Shown: positions 1 through 7,385 of the stretch, piece by piece
Layout: every line of letters starts with the position of its first letter
Position numbering within the stretch: position 1 is the stretch's first letter
Source: Flavobacteriaceae bacterium
Lineage (GTDB): Bacteria > Bacteroidota > Bacteroidia > Flavobacteriales > Flavobacteriaceae
Length of the DNA stretch: 14,672 bases
Direction: 5' to 3'
NCBI GenBank assembly: GCA_018623955.1
Contig: JAAZUX010000003.1
Coordinates: forward strand, 1-14,672
Notes under the pieces: model-generated
What the model saw: only the letters and a program-made list of their open reading frames with translations
Told to the model about the DNA's origin: nothing
Database searches by the model: none
Translations under genes and position numbers: made by a program

Positions 1-504
1 GATTCTAATTTTATATCCCGCTCCGGGGGCACCACTGGTTTGCGTAACCGCAACCCCGGCTGCTCTGGCCTGCAGGGCTTGGTCAACCCTAATGAGAGGT
101 TGATTTTCAAAATCTTCAGAACTTACAGAGGCAATTGACCCCGTCAAGTCACTCTTTTTGACTTGTGAACCGTATCCAGTAATAATGACCTCATCTAAGG
201 CAGAAACACCTTCCTCTAAGATTATACTGAGATTGGTCTGCCCAGAAACGGCAATGGTTTGGGTTTCGTAACCAATAAAGCTGACATTGAGACTACCGTC
301 AGAAGGGACACTGATCGTAAAATTACCATCAAAATCGGTGACAGTTCCTTTGGTCTGATCGTTGTCATCCAAAATGGTAACCCCGGGTATGGGTTGACCA
401 TCCTGATCAACAACAGTTCCTGAAACACTGATCTGAGCCAGCAATGTACTTGCAAACATCAATAATGTAGTGAATAGGAAAAATTTAGTTTTTAATTGTT
501 TCAT
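1..504 (-). CDS. SusC-like TonB-dependent outer-membrane receptor, N-terminal part (runs off the window)
   Basis: SusC-family receptors import oligosaccharides across the outer membrane, usually with a SusD lipoprotein. Reading the minus strand from an ATG at 502-504 gives 168 codons without a stop to the window edge, so the gene is cut by the window and not broken. Seen: a signal peptide (residues 1-23, ending LLAQ), a carboxypeptidase-D-regulatory-like beta-sandwich (about 26-98, with GTVVDQDGQPIPGV and GTVTDFDGNF), the SusC motif DEVIITGYGSQ (104-114), and the start of the TonB plug (LTGSIASV, then LQARAAGVAVTQTSGAPGAG at 144-163). The short TonB box is presumably within or before the DEVIITGYG stretch. 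The substrate cannot be read from this part. The nearby xylose genes make a xylo-oligosaccharide plausible, but the receptor is separated from that operon by a gene on the other strand. Family assignment is secure. Confidence 0.93.
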   Translation of the reverse strand, partial: MKQLKTKFFLFTTLLMFASTLLAQISVSGTVVDQDGQPIPGVTILDDNDQTKGTVTDFDGNFTISVPSDGSLNVSFIGYETQTIAVSGQTNLSIILEEGVSALDEVIITGYGSQVKKSDLTGSIASVSSEDFENQPLIRVDQALQARAAGVAVTQTSGAPGAGYKIRI

Positions 505-549
505 AATTGTTAAGTTTAAACCGTTAAAGTAGTTAATTACATTATTAAA

Positions 550-581
550 ATAAAATATAATTACACAATTGTTAATCAAAA
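550..581 (-). promoter_or_regulatory. Possible promoter of the SusC-like gene
   Basis: On the minus strand TTTTG (577-581) is followed after 19 nt by TATTTTAT (550-557), a six-of-eight match to the Bacteroidota -7 element TAnnTTTG. The spacing fits the known -33/-7 arrangement. It would leave an untranslated leader of about 40 nt before the ATG at 504. The -7 match is imperfect, so this is tentative. Confidence 0.3.
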
Positions 582-584
582 GTT

Positions 585-599
585 ATTGCAATTTGCAAT
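585..599. promoter_or_regulatory. Perfect inverted repeat ATTGCAA-T-TTGCAAT between divergent genes; candidate operator
   Basis: Two 7-nt arms (585-591 and 593-599) around a single T form a perfect palindrome. It lies between the SusC-like gene and the divergent phosphatase-like gene, just upstream of the TAAATTTG element at 604-611 and next to the possible SusC -33 element. That position is typical for a dimeric regulator site. A second, shorter palindrome, ACAATTGT, lies at 565-572. No regulator gene is present in the window, so the binding protein is unknown. Confidence 0.35.
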
Positions 600-611
600 T
601 GTATAAATTTG
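586..611 (+). promoter_or_regulatory. Putative promoter of the phosphatase/arsenate-reductase-like gene
   Basis: TAAATTTG at 604-611 is an exact match to the Bacteroidota -7 consensus TAnnTTTG. A TTG lies at 586-588, 15 nt upstream, slightly closer than the usual spacing. Transcription would begin near 618, giving a leader of about 30 nt before the ATG at 650. The inverted repeat at 585-599 overlaps the -33 position, so binding there could block this promoter. Confidence 0.45.
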
Positions 612-649
612 CATTGATAATTTCTCTTTAATATTTAAAATCAACCCCC

Positions 650-1255
650 ATGGACATTACAATCATTGATTTAATCAACCGAATTGATAACACCACCATC
701 AGTGATCAACGCAAAGATTTACTAAAGCCATTACAAGATTATTTGTCACTTGAGGTCAAACAAAAAACAGCGGTAAATCTCAATTTTATCTGTACCCACA
801 ATTCACGCAGAAGTCAACTTTCCCAAGTTTGGGCTAAAGTGATAGGGGATTTTTATGGTCATAACATCAACACTTTTTCCGGGGGGATTGAAATTACGGC
901 TTGTAATGAGAGAACAATTGACTCATTGGTCCGCATGGGTTTTGACGTAATAAATCCGGGTGGAGAAAACCCTCACTATGAATTAAAATACCATCCAAAC
1001 AAACCTCCCATTACTTTATTTTCAAAAATTTATGACGATCTGCCCAATCCGAAAACTCAGTTTGCGGCAGTGATGACCTGTACCCATGCCGACGAAAACT
1101 GTCCCTTTATTCCCGGTGCAGAGAAACGAATTTCGTTGCCTTATGAGGATCCAAAGGCTTATGACAACACTGCTGATGAAGCCAAAATGTATGATGAACG
1201 GTCCATTCAAATTGCAACGGAAATGAAATATGTTTTTGGTGGATTATTGGACTAA
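650..1255 (+). CDS. Low-molecular-weight protein-tyrosine-phosphatase / thioredoxin-type arsenate reductase-like protein
   Basis: The 201-residue product has a LMW-PTP fold signature: the phosphate-binding P-loop CTHNSRRS (Cys48 to Arg54, the CX5R motif) and a DP general-acid region (Asp167-Pro168 in LPYEDPKAYD). It also keeps a CX6C pair, Cys144 and Cys151 (CTHADENCP). This corresponds to the redox pair of thioredoxin-coupled arsenate reductases such as pI258 ArsC (CSDADNNCP). All three cysteines needed for the arsenate-reduction relay are therefore present. An N-terminal extension of about 40 residues precedes the domain. It is a single cytoplasmic gene without arsB, arsR or acr3 beside it, so arsenate reduction versus another phosphatase role is open. 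Its 3' end overlaps the convergent gene by 12 nt. It is the only protein gene on the plus strand, with its own -7 element. Confidence 0.85.
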   Translation: MDITIIDLINRIDNTTISDQRKDLLKPLQDYLSLEVKQKTAVNLNFICTHNSRRSQLSQVWAKVIGDFYGHNINTFSGGIEITACNERTIDSLVRMGFDVINPGGENPHYELKYHPNKPPITLFSKIYDDLPNPKTQFAAVMTCTHADENCPFIPGAEKRISLPYEDPKAYDNTADEAKMYDERSIQIATEMKYVFGGLLD

Positions 1256-1705
1256 AGCCTTTACTTCATCGGCTCCGTAATACATCGCTCCAATTAATGA
1301 CACTACTTCTTGGGTCAGCTCAACAGCCGAAAGGTTCTGAGATAAACGAAACTCAGAACCGTCCATGGATTTGAGGTAATTCTTTTTATGATTGAGAAAA
1401 ATGGCGGTATGCAAACGGTCTCTGATCACGTATTCCAGGGACATCTCTGTCCCTTTGTACTTTTGGTCAAAGGCCTGGATGTTTTCTATGGTAGTGTACA
1501 AAATCCTTTTGTTGGAGTTAAATTTTAGATCCGTTCTATACCTCTTGGCATCAAAAAAATTGTGTTGAAGTTCCATTTTTTCGTCCAATACTTTAGCTTG
1601 CTGCCGAACTTTATTTCCGAGGTCTTGAGCATGGGAATTGGCAAACAACAAAAAAAGACCAAAAGCCAACAAATACCAATTGTTTTTCAAGCCTTCCAAA
1701 GACAT
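1244..1705 (-). CDS. Unknown exported protein (153 aa), last gene of the xylose operon
   Basis: I do not recognise this family. The product starts with a short N-region and a hydrophobic segment (about residues 10-26, YLLAFGLFLLFANSHAQ) that looks like a signal peptide ending in AQ, as in many Bacteroidota exported proteins. The mature part of about 126 residues is hydrophilic, with charged helices and a segment LEYVIRDRLHTAIFLNHKK near the middle. No cysteine or metal motif stands out, and there is no lipobox. The ATG at 1703-1705 is 6 nt after the stop of the DUF1080 gene, so it is probably co-transcribed. Its end overlaps the phosphatase gene on the opposite strand by 12 nt. Position and export suggest a periplasmic accessory role, which is inference only. 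Confidence 0.7.
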   Translation of the reverse strand: MSLEGLKNNWYLLAFGLFLLFANSHAQDLGNKVRQQAKVLDEKMELQHNFFDAKRYRTDLKFNSNKRILYTTIENIQAFDQKYKGTEMSLEYVIRDRLHTAIFLNHKKNYLKSMDGSEFRLSQNLSAVELTQEVVSLIGAMYYGADEVKALVQ

Positions 1706-1711
1706 AAAAAA

Positions 1712-2437
1712 TTACAGTTTCCTTAACCAAATATTCCTGTAGGAAACGGGATTGCCATGGTCTTGAAGATAAAGCCTTTTGGGTGTTTTGGTATTCCTGA
1801 GCTGAGGGGGGCCTATGTATTGAGTAGTGCCCTGAATTTCAACATTGTTTTGTACCAAAACCCCATTGTGAAAAACAGTAAAAGATCCTTTTTTGAGTCG
1901 CTTCCCTTTGGCATCGTATTGGGGTTCATTAAAAATGATATCATAGGTTTGCCATTCACCCGGAGGTCTGGACGCATTGACCAAAGGAATGGATTGTTTG
2001 TAAATGGAGGCCGCCTGGCCATTGGAGTAAGTGATGTTGTTGTAACTGTCCAAAACCTGAATTTCATAGGTCTTTTGAAAGTAAACCCCACTGTTACCCC
2101 TGCCTTGTCCTTTGCCTTTTATTTCTTTGGGCGTTCGCCACTCGATATGAAGTTGAATGGATCCAAATTCTTCTTTGGTTTCAATTCCTCCATCTTTCTG
2201 AACGGTCATAGACCCATCAGAATTGATGATCCAGTTGGCCGCTTGGCCACTATCGGCATTGATCCACTGAGAAAGGTCAGTACCGTCAAAAAGTACAATG
2301 GCATCGCTGGGAGGAGCAGATAAATTCCCGGGAATTACAACCTCAGGAACCGGTTCCCAAAGCTCTGTCATTTCGGGTTTCATTTTTTTTTGGGCCAGTA
2401 ATGGCAAAGTCGCTAAGAATAAAAAAAGATGTTTCAT
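1712..2437 (-). CDS. Secreted DUF1080 protein (3-keto-disaccharide hydrolase-like, LamG/concanavalin-like fold)
   Basis: The DUF1080 (3keto-disac_hyd, PF06439) family includes enzymes acting on 3-keto-glycosides and adopts a jelly-roll fold. Hallmarks seen: LFDGTDLSQW (49-58), GNSGVYFQ (114-121), YEIQVLDS (124-131), a central EWQTYDIIF (161-169) and the terminal RLYLQDHGNPVSYRNIWLR (221-239). A signal peptide (MKHLFLFLATLPLLAQ) places it in the periplasm or outside. I chose the ATG at 2435-2437. A GTG two codons earlier (2441-2443) is possible, but the ATG gives a standard signal peptide. The 241-residue length is normal for a one-domain member. It lies downstream of the MFS and xylose genes and 6 nt before the unknown gene. 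With ThuA in the same operon it hints at oxidised (keto) glycoside processing. Family is sure, substrate is not. Confidence 0.85.
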   Translation of the reverse strand: MKHLFLFLATLPLLAQKKMKPEMTELWEPVPEVVIPGNLSAPPSDAIVLFDGTDLSQWINADSGQAANWIINSDGSMTVQKDGGIETKEEFGSIQLHIEWRTPKEIKGKGQGRGNSGVYFQKTYEIQVLDSYNNITYSNGQAASIYKQSIPLVNASRPPGEWQTYDIIFNEPQYDAKGKRLKKGSFTVFHNGVLVQNNVEIQGTTQYIGPPQLRNTKTPKRLYLQDHGNPVSYRNIWLRKL

Positions 2438-2510
2438 GATCACGATATTGTTGGGTAAAATATAAAAATGGGAAAGTTATGAGCTTTGCCATTTATTTAA
2501 ATTGATGTAC

Positions 2511-3713
2511 CTAAGCGGTTTTCGCTTTTTTTTGCCAAAATAAAAGGATGGTAAATAAAACAATCAGTATGGCTGGAAAGCTGATCATGGTGGTTAGGGT
2601 TGCTTGTCCTGCTGCCAAATCCAATGCAGCACCACTGAGTCCTTGGGCTTCCATTTGGACGGTTGATGAGTCGATCCATCCTCCAATAATGGGTTGGAAA
2701 ATGGATGTAGAAAACATCCCCATAGCTCCTATGATCGACATCCCCAAGGCTCCACTTAAGGGAATTTTTTCGGCAATAAAGCCAATCATATTGGGCCAAA
2801 AATAACAAACCCCTAATGCGAAAAATACAGCTGCTACATAGGTCATTGCGCCGGTTTGGGTACTGAATAAAAATATTCCAATGGCGGTCAATACGGCAGA
2901 TCCCAACAGTACTCCTGTTTGGTCGTATTTATGAACTATATCCCCTCCAAAGTATCTTCCTACTGCCATCAGGCCGGTAATCAAAGCCAAAATAACCATG
3001 GGTTGGGCACCACTACTGCTGAGTATTAAGGAAGTCCATTGTTGTGGCCCAAACTCTGAAATAGCAGTAAATGCCATACAAACTAACATAAAAAGATAAA
3101 GGGGAGTGGCCATGGCTTTAAGGTTTTCTCCTACTGAGGTGGTTGCCTCCAATTTGGGTTTAGGGAAGGACTGGCCATAAAAAAGATAAACATAAATCAA
3201 TGTGGGAATCATGATGATCCAAATCTGGGCTTGCCAACCCAAGTCAAGATCGGTCATGAATTTGGAAACCAAACTCCCCAAAACAATTCCTCCGGGAAAC
3301 CACATATGAAATCGATTCAAAAGGGTGTTCATTGTTTTACCCTCATAAGCATCGGCAATCATCGGATTACATGCAGCTTCGGTACATCCATTTCCAATTC
3401 CTATCAAAAGGGTAGAAATCAACAATCCCGTATATCCTCCTGAGTAAATGGTTAAAATGATACCCAGTGTATGGGTCAAAAAAGCAAACTGCATGATTCT
3501 TTTTGGACCCAATTGGTGATAAAAGAGTCCCCCCAAAACCATGGAGATAGGAAATCCTAAAAACCACATGGAATTGATGAATCCCAATTGCTGACCGGAA
3601 AGCTGAAAGGCATCTCCCAATTGCGGTAAAATCCCAGCCCTAATACTAAATGAAAATGCGGTAGTAATTAAGGCAAAACAACTGCCGTAAAAAAGTCTTT
3701 TGTCGTTATTCAT
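2511..3713 (-). CDS. MFS transporter, probable xylose/sugar importer
   Basis: The 400-residue protein is very hydrophobic, with about twelve predicted membrane segments and the major facilitator layout: two six-helix halves joined by a cytoplasmic loop near residues 180-195 (FPKPKLEATTSVGEN). The loop after helix 2 carries HQLGPKRIMQ, an eroded version of the G-x-x-x-D-R-x-G-R-R/K motif. The helix 4-5 area carries GIGNGCTEAACNPMIAD and NRFHMWFPGG, features shared with Bacteroidota sugar MFS carriers. It follows xylA by 53 nt on the same strand, so it most likely brings xylose or a related sugar across the inner membrane to XylA/XylB. Specificity cannot be read from sequence. An exporter is less likely given the context. 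Confidence 0.83.
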   Translation of the reverse strand: MNNDKRLFYGSCFALITTAFSFSIRAGILPQLGDAFQLSGQQLGFINSMWFLGFPISMVLGGLFYHQLGPKRIMQFAFLTHTLGIILTIYSGGYTGLLISTLLIGIGNGCTEAACNPMIADAYEGKTMNTLLNRFHMWFPGGIVLGSLVSKFMTDLDLGWQAQIWIIMIPTLIYVYLFYGQSFPKPKLEATTSVGENLKAMATPLYLFMLVCMAFTAISEFGPQQWTSLILSSSGAQPMVILALITGLMAVGRYFGGDIVHKYDQTGVLLGSAVLTAIGIFLFSTQTGAMTYVAAVFFALGVCYFWPNMIGFIAEKIPLSGALGMSIIGAMGMFSTSIFQPIIGGWIDSSTVQMEAQGLSGAALDLAAGQATLTTMISFPAILIVLFTILLFWQKKAKTA

Positions 3714-3766
3714 ATTATTTGGTTTATCGTTTGAATTACAATTTATAAATATTCTTTAAATGAACT

Positions 3767-5080
3767 CTAAAAACTATTGGCTAAGATGCTTTCGTATAGT
3801 TCTTGCTTACCACTGCTATGGGCAATATCCCCTTGGTTCACTCCAATCTTATAGAGATCTGCAATGGACAACTCTCCTTTTTCAAAAGCCTTCCCATTTC
3901 CACTGTCATAGGATTGATAGCGTTGTTTGAGCATCTCAGCATAGGCCGTATCGGTCAAAATATGTGCTGCGGCCATAAGTCCTCTTGCAAAAGTATCCGC
4001 CCCTTGGATGTGTGCGATAAAAAGATCTTCCAAATCGGTGGAGTTTCTCCTCACTTTTGCGTCAAAATTAATTCCACCTCCCTGAAGTCCCCCTGATTTT
4101 AGGAAAACCAACATGGCCTCGATGGTTTCGTAAAGGTTGATGGAAAACTGATCGGTGTCCCAGCCGTTTTGGTTGTCTCCACGGTTGGCATCGATACTTC
4201 CCAACATTCCGGCATTGGCCGCTACTTGCAGTTCATGTTCAAAAGTGTGCTGCGCTAAGGTGGCATGGTTGACCTCTATGTTCAACTTGAAATGGTCTTG
4301 CAATCCATATTGATTCAAAAAGCCGATGACCGTGGCACTATCAAAATCATATTGATGTTTGGTGGGTTCAGCGGGTTTGGGCTCGATAAAGAAATTGCCT
4401 TTAAATCCCTGTTCTTTGGCATAGTCCACCATTTTATTAAAAAATACGCCCAGATGATCCAACTCCCGTTTCATATCGGTATTCAACAGGGACAAATAAC
4501 CCTCTCTCCCTCCCCAGAAAACGTAATTTTCTGCACCGAGTTCCACAGAAGCATCAAAAGCAATTTTGATTTGTGCTGCAGCTCTTGAGGCCACCCTGAA
4601 ATCGGGATTGGTAATGGCACCATTCATATAGACAGGGTTGGAAAAACAGTTGGCTGTTCCCCAAAGAACTTTTATGCCGGTTTGCTTCTGTTTTTCTTTG
4701 ATATAGTCTACAATTTGAGCCACTCTTTTTTCTGTTTCGGCCAGGGAAACTCCCTCGGCGATCAGGTCAATGTCGTGAAAGCAAAAATAGTCAAAGCCCA
4801 TTTTTTGAAGGAATTCAAAAGCCGCATCGGCACGGTTTTTGGCCTGCTGCAATACGTCTGTTTCCTGATTCCACGGATAGCAATTGGTGATCCTCCCAAA
4901 GGGATCGGCCCCATTGTCATTCATACTGTGCCAATAGGCCATGGCAAATTTAAAATGTTCACGCATGGATTTTCCCATCACTTGTTGATCCGGATTGTAG
5001 TATTTGTAGGCCAAAGGATTGTCGGATCTCTTTCCTTCAAATTTTATCTGTCCAATGTTTTTAAAGTAATCTGTTTCCAT
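3767..5080 (-). CDS. xylA: Xylose isomerase (type II)
   Basis: Converts D-xylose to D-xylulose in the cytoplasm with two divalent metal ions. The 437-residue length and sequence fit the long class II enzymes. Active-site residues are all visible: His102 and Asp105 (CFHDIDL), Glu233 and Lys235 (FIEPKPAEPTKHQYDFD), Glu269 and His272 (NIEVNHA), Asp297 (SIDANRGD), Asp308 and Asp310 (NGWDTDQF) and Asp340 (GGINFDAKVRR). WGGREGY (189-195) is another family signature. The ATG at 5078-5080 is only 2 nt after the xylB stop, so translation is probably coupled. Nothing suggests damage. The identification is firm. Confidence 0.97.
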   Translation of the reverse strand: METDYFKNIGQIKFEGKRSDNPLAYKYYNPDQQVMGKSMREHFKFAMAYWHSMNDNGADPFGRITNCYPWNQETDVLQQAKNRADAAFEFLQKMGFDYFCFHDIDLIAEGVSLAETEKRVAQIVDYIKEKQKQTGIKVLWGTANCFSNPVYMNGAITNPDFRVASRAAAQIKIAFDASVELGAENYVFWGGREGYLSLLNTDMKRELDHLGVFFNKMVDYAKEQGFKGNFFIEPKPAEPTKHQYDFDSATVIGFLNQYGLQDHFKLNIEVNHATLAQHTFEHELQVAANAGMLGSIDANRGDNQNGWDTDQFSINLYETIEAMLVFLKSGGLQGGGINFDAKVRRNSTDLEDLFIAHIQGADTFARGLMAAAHILTDTAYAEMLKQRYQSYDSGNGKAFEKGELSIADLYKIGVNQGDIAHSSGKQELYESILANSF

Positions 5081-5082
5081 TT

Positions 5083-6552
5083 TTAAAGGATGTTATTTAA
5101 TAGTTGTTTTTTCCAATTTTTAAAGGAGGCAATGCTTTCGTTTTGAGACTTAAGGTTGGGTTCTATGGTTTTGGTGATCCGAATTACATCGTTTTTTTGT
5201 CCTCCCCTCTCTCCGGCAATACCGGCTTTGGCTGCCCCTTCTGCACCAGTAGCTTGGAGCATTTGAATGGTGATGCCCAAGGTATCGGCTATGGTTTTTG
5301 AAAATACGTCGGATAAAAACAGATTGTCATTTCCGACTTTAAGATTTTCGATGACCACCCCGTCATTCTTTAAAATCTCAATCCCGTAAATCAAAGCAAA
5401 GGCAATGCCCTCCAGGGTGGCTCTCACCATATGATTGTTGTCGTGAATATTGAAATTGATGTTGCTGATGTGACCATTGACGATCTTGTTGTCGAGCATT
5501 CGCTCGGCTCCATTTCCAAATGGGAAAACCTGTAATCCATGACTTCCGATGGGTGCTTGGTGGGCCATTTGGTTGAGTTGATCATAGCCAACTTCACCCA
5601 TCAATTGGTGTAACCAGCGGTATTGTATTCCGGCGCCATTGAGGTTGAGTAGTTTGCCAAACATTTTTTGATTGGGTTGGTAATCTACATGAGCAAAAGT
5701 ATTGACCTTTGTCAATTCCTTACAGGACAGTTGATCGGTAAGGGCATAGACCACCCCAGAAGTTCCTCCGGTTGCCACGACATCTCCGGCATTTCTGGCA
5801 CCCAGGGTATAGGCGTTGTTGGGTTGATCTCCGGCCCTGTAGGTGATGGGGGTGCCTGCCTTTAGTCCCGTGGCTTTTGCTCCGGCAACAGAAACAGTAG
5901 CTTGAACCGTAAAATTGTCAATGATGTCGGGAACTAAACTTTGATCCATTTGGTAATGGTCAAAAAGGGCTTGTGAGGGTTGGTCGTTTTTGAAATCCCA
6001 AAAAACACCTTCGGAAAGCCCTGTAATGGTCGTTTGTGGTACTCCGGATAATTTTGCTGCGAGGAAGTCTCCCGGCAGCATGAACTTATAAACTTTCCGG
6101 TACAATTCCGGTTCATTTTCGATCACCCAAGCGAGTTTGGAAGCGGTAAAATTTCCGGGTGAATTGAGCAAGTGGTCTTTGCAGTAGATTTTTCCCAATG
6201 CCTCAAATGCTTTTTCCCCGTAGGGGGTGGCCCTGCTGTCGCACCATATAATGGATTTTCGCAAGGGGTTAAGGTCTTGATCGACCAAAACCAATCCATG
6301 CATCTGATAGGAAATCCCGATACTCGAAATTTGATCTGATTTGATTTGGGCTTTGTTTAAAAGTTTTTGGGTGACTTGGCAAAGGTATTGCCACCACAGG
6401 TTGGGGTCTTGTTCAGCCCAGGCCGGCTGTTGGGCTTCCATAGGGATTTCCACCTCCGGCACCCTGACTCGTGCAATGGGATTTCCTGTCTTAACCTCTA
6501 CCAAAGCAGCCTTTATAAATGAACTGCCTATATCATATCCTATACCTATCAT
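5083..6552 (-). CDS. xylB: Xylulokinase (FGGY family)
   Basis: Phosphorylates D-xylulose to xylulose-5-phosphate with ATP, delivering carbon to the pentose phosphate pathway. The 489-residue product has the FGGY two-domain layout: an N-terminal IGYDIGSSFIKAA (catalytic-domain Asp7), the xylulokinase hallmark QMHG (83-86), IIWCDSRA (101-108), the catalytic-base region GDQPNNAYTLG (Asp242) and the phosphate-binding ATGGTSGV (260-267). The C-terminal domain has TLEGIAFAL and AEGAAKAG. The ATG at 6550-6552 overlaps the ThuA stop (ATGA, 4 nt), and the stop is 2 nt before xylA. The gene order kinase-isomerase-transporter is coherent and argues for xylulose over other FGGY substrates. Confidence 0.95.
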   Translation of the reverse strand: MIGIGYDIGSSFIKAALVEVKTGNPIARVRVPEVEIPMEAQQPAWAEQDPNLWWQYLCQVTQKLLNKAQIKSDQISSIGISYQMHGLVLVDQDLNPLRKSIIWCDSRATPYGEKAFEALGKIYCKDHLLNSPGNFTASKLAWVIENEPELYRKVYKFMLPGDFLAAKLSGVPQTTITGLSEGVFWDFKNDQPSQALFDHYQMDQSLVPDIIDNFTVQATVSVAGAKATGLKAGTPITYRAGDQPNNAYTLGARNAGDVVATGGTSGVVYALTDQLSCKELTKVNTFAHVDYQPNQKMFGKLLNLNGAGIQYRWLHQLMGEVGYDQLNQMAHQAPIGSHGLQVFPFGNGAERMLDNKIVNGHISNINFNIHDNNHMVRATLEGIAFALIYGIEILKNDGVVIENLKVGNDNLFLSDVFSKTIADTLGITIQMLQATGAEGAAKAGIAGERGGQKNDVIRITKTIEPNLKSQNESIASFKNWKKQLLNNIL

Positions 6553-7385
6553 TGGTTATAAACAGGTGTTATGGTGTGTTCTTTTTTAGCGTATTTACCC
6601 TCTGAAGCCCAGCGAAATCCTCTCATTTGCATGGTCATTACTTCGGGTACGTCAAAGTCGGTTAGGTGGTGGCCTATGGAAGAATGAAATATTCTGCCTT
6701 TGCCGTAGTGTTTTTTCCACACTACCGGCATGGTGCTTCCCGTTATTTTGTTTTCCGCTTTCCCGGGTTTTTCATATTTCTCCCTTTCAAATTCTGAAAT
6801 GGCCAAAACCTTAATGTTGGGGTCAATGAGCATGTAATATTGTTCGGTTTTCTTTAAATCAAAATCATTTAACCCTCGTGTGATGGGGTCGCTTTTGTCG
6901 ATAATTTTGATGGAATGATCGATATTGCCTCCGGGGTGGAATACGAATTGTCCCCCTACCATAAACTGATACCTCAGGTTATCCCTAAAAGCATCACCCA
7001 AACCTCCATGCCAGCCTGAAAATCCGGTTCCATTCATGATGGCTTTTTCCAGACCTTTGAATTGTTGTTTTGTGATTTTTCCCATGGTCCAAATCTGAAT
7101 GATCAAATCGGTTTCTGCCATAAGCTTATCATCGGTATAGACCGAAAGGGTATCAAAAACCTTGACATTGGCTCCCTCGGCCCTGAGTTTGGGAACCATC
7201 AGATCTACACTTTCGGCGGGCTTGTGTCCTTTCCAGCCTCCATAAACATAAATGACATTTTTACCCATAAGTGTGGGAGAGGGCGACCCTTGATCTTGTG
7301 AAATTCCGGTCAATGGGAAGAGGCAAATAAAAAGGAAAAAAATAAGATTTAAGAATACAGAAAGATTATTGGTTGTTGATTTCAT
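6549..7385 (-). CDS. Exported ThuA-like (trehalose-utilisation family) protein
   Basis: ThuA-like proteins have a class-I glutamine amidotransferase-like fold without the catalytic cysteine. They are linked to sugar and keto-sugar catabolism, although the reaction of most members is not established. Seen: a signal peptide (hydrophobic residues 10-28, ending at about ISQ), a first strand NVIYVYGGWKGHKP (43-56), GFSGWHGGLGDAF (121-133), FVFHPGG (147-153), PVVWKKHYGKGRIFHSSIGH (220-239) and QMRGFRWASEG (253-263), all typical of the family. Its start overlaps the esterase gene by 20 nt and its end overlaps xylB by 4 nt, so it is part of one tightly packed operon. With DUF1080 in the same operon, a role in processing an oxidised xyloside is possible (inference). 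Confidence 0.85.
   Translation of the reverse strand: MKSTTNNLSVFLNLIFFLFICLFPLTGISQDQGSPSPTLMGKNVIYVYGGWKGHKPAESVDLMVPKLRAEGANVKVFDTLSVYTDDKLMAETDLIIQIWTMGKITKQQFKGLEKAIMNGTGFSGWHGGLGDAFRDNLRYQFMVGGQFVFHPGGNIDHSIKIIDKSDPITRGLNDFDLKKTEQYYMLIDPNIKVLAISEFEREKYEKPGKAENKITGSTMPVVWKKHYGKGRIFHSSIGHHLTDFDVPEVMTMQMRGFRWASEGKYAKKEHTITPVYNQ

Noticed and set aside
222..455. Minus-strand open frame of 77 codons
   Set aside because: Out of frame with the SusC-like receptor, whose frame over the same bases gives recognisable SusC domains.
1757..2323. Long plus-strand open frame (188 codons)
   Set aside because: Lies entirely antisense to the DUF1080 gene, whose motifs are clear. The plus-strand translation shows no family features.
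4682..5086. Plus-strand open frame of 134 codons
   Set aside because: Antisense to xylA, which has every active-site residue. It is a shadow of that gene.
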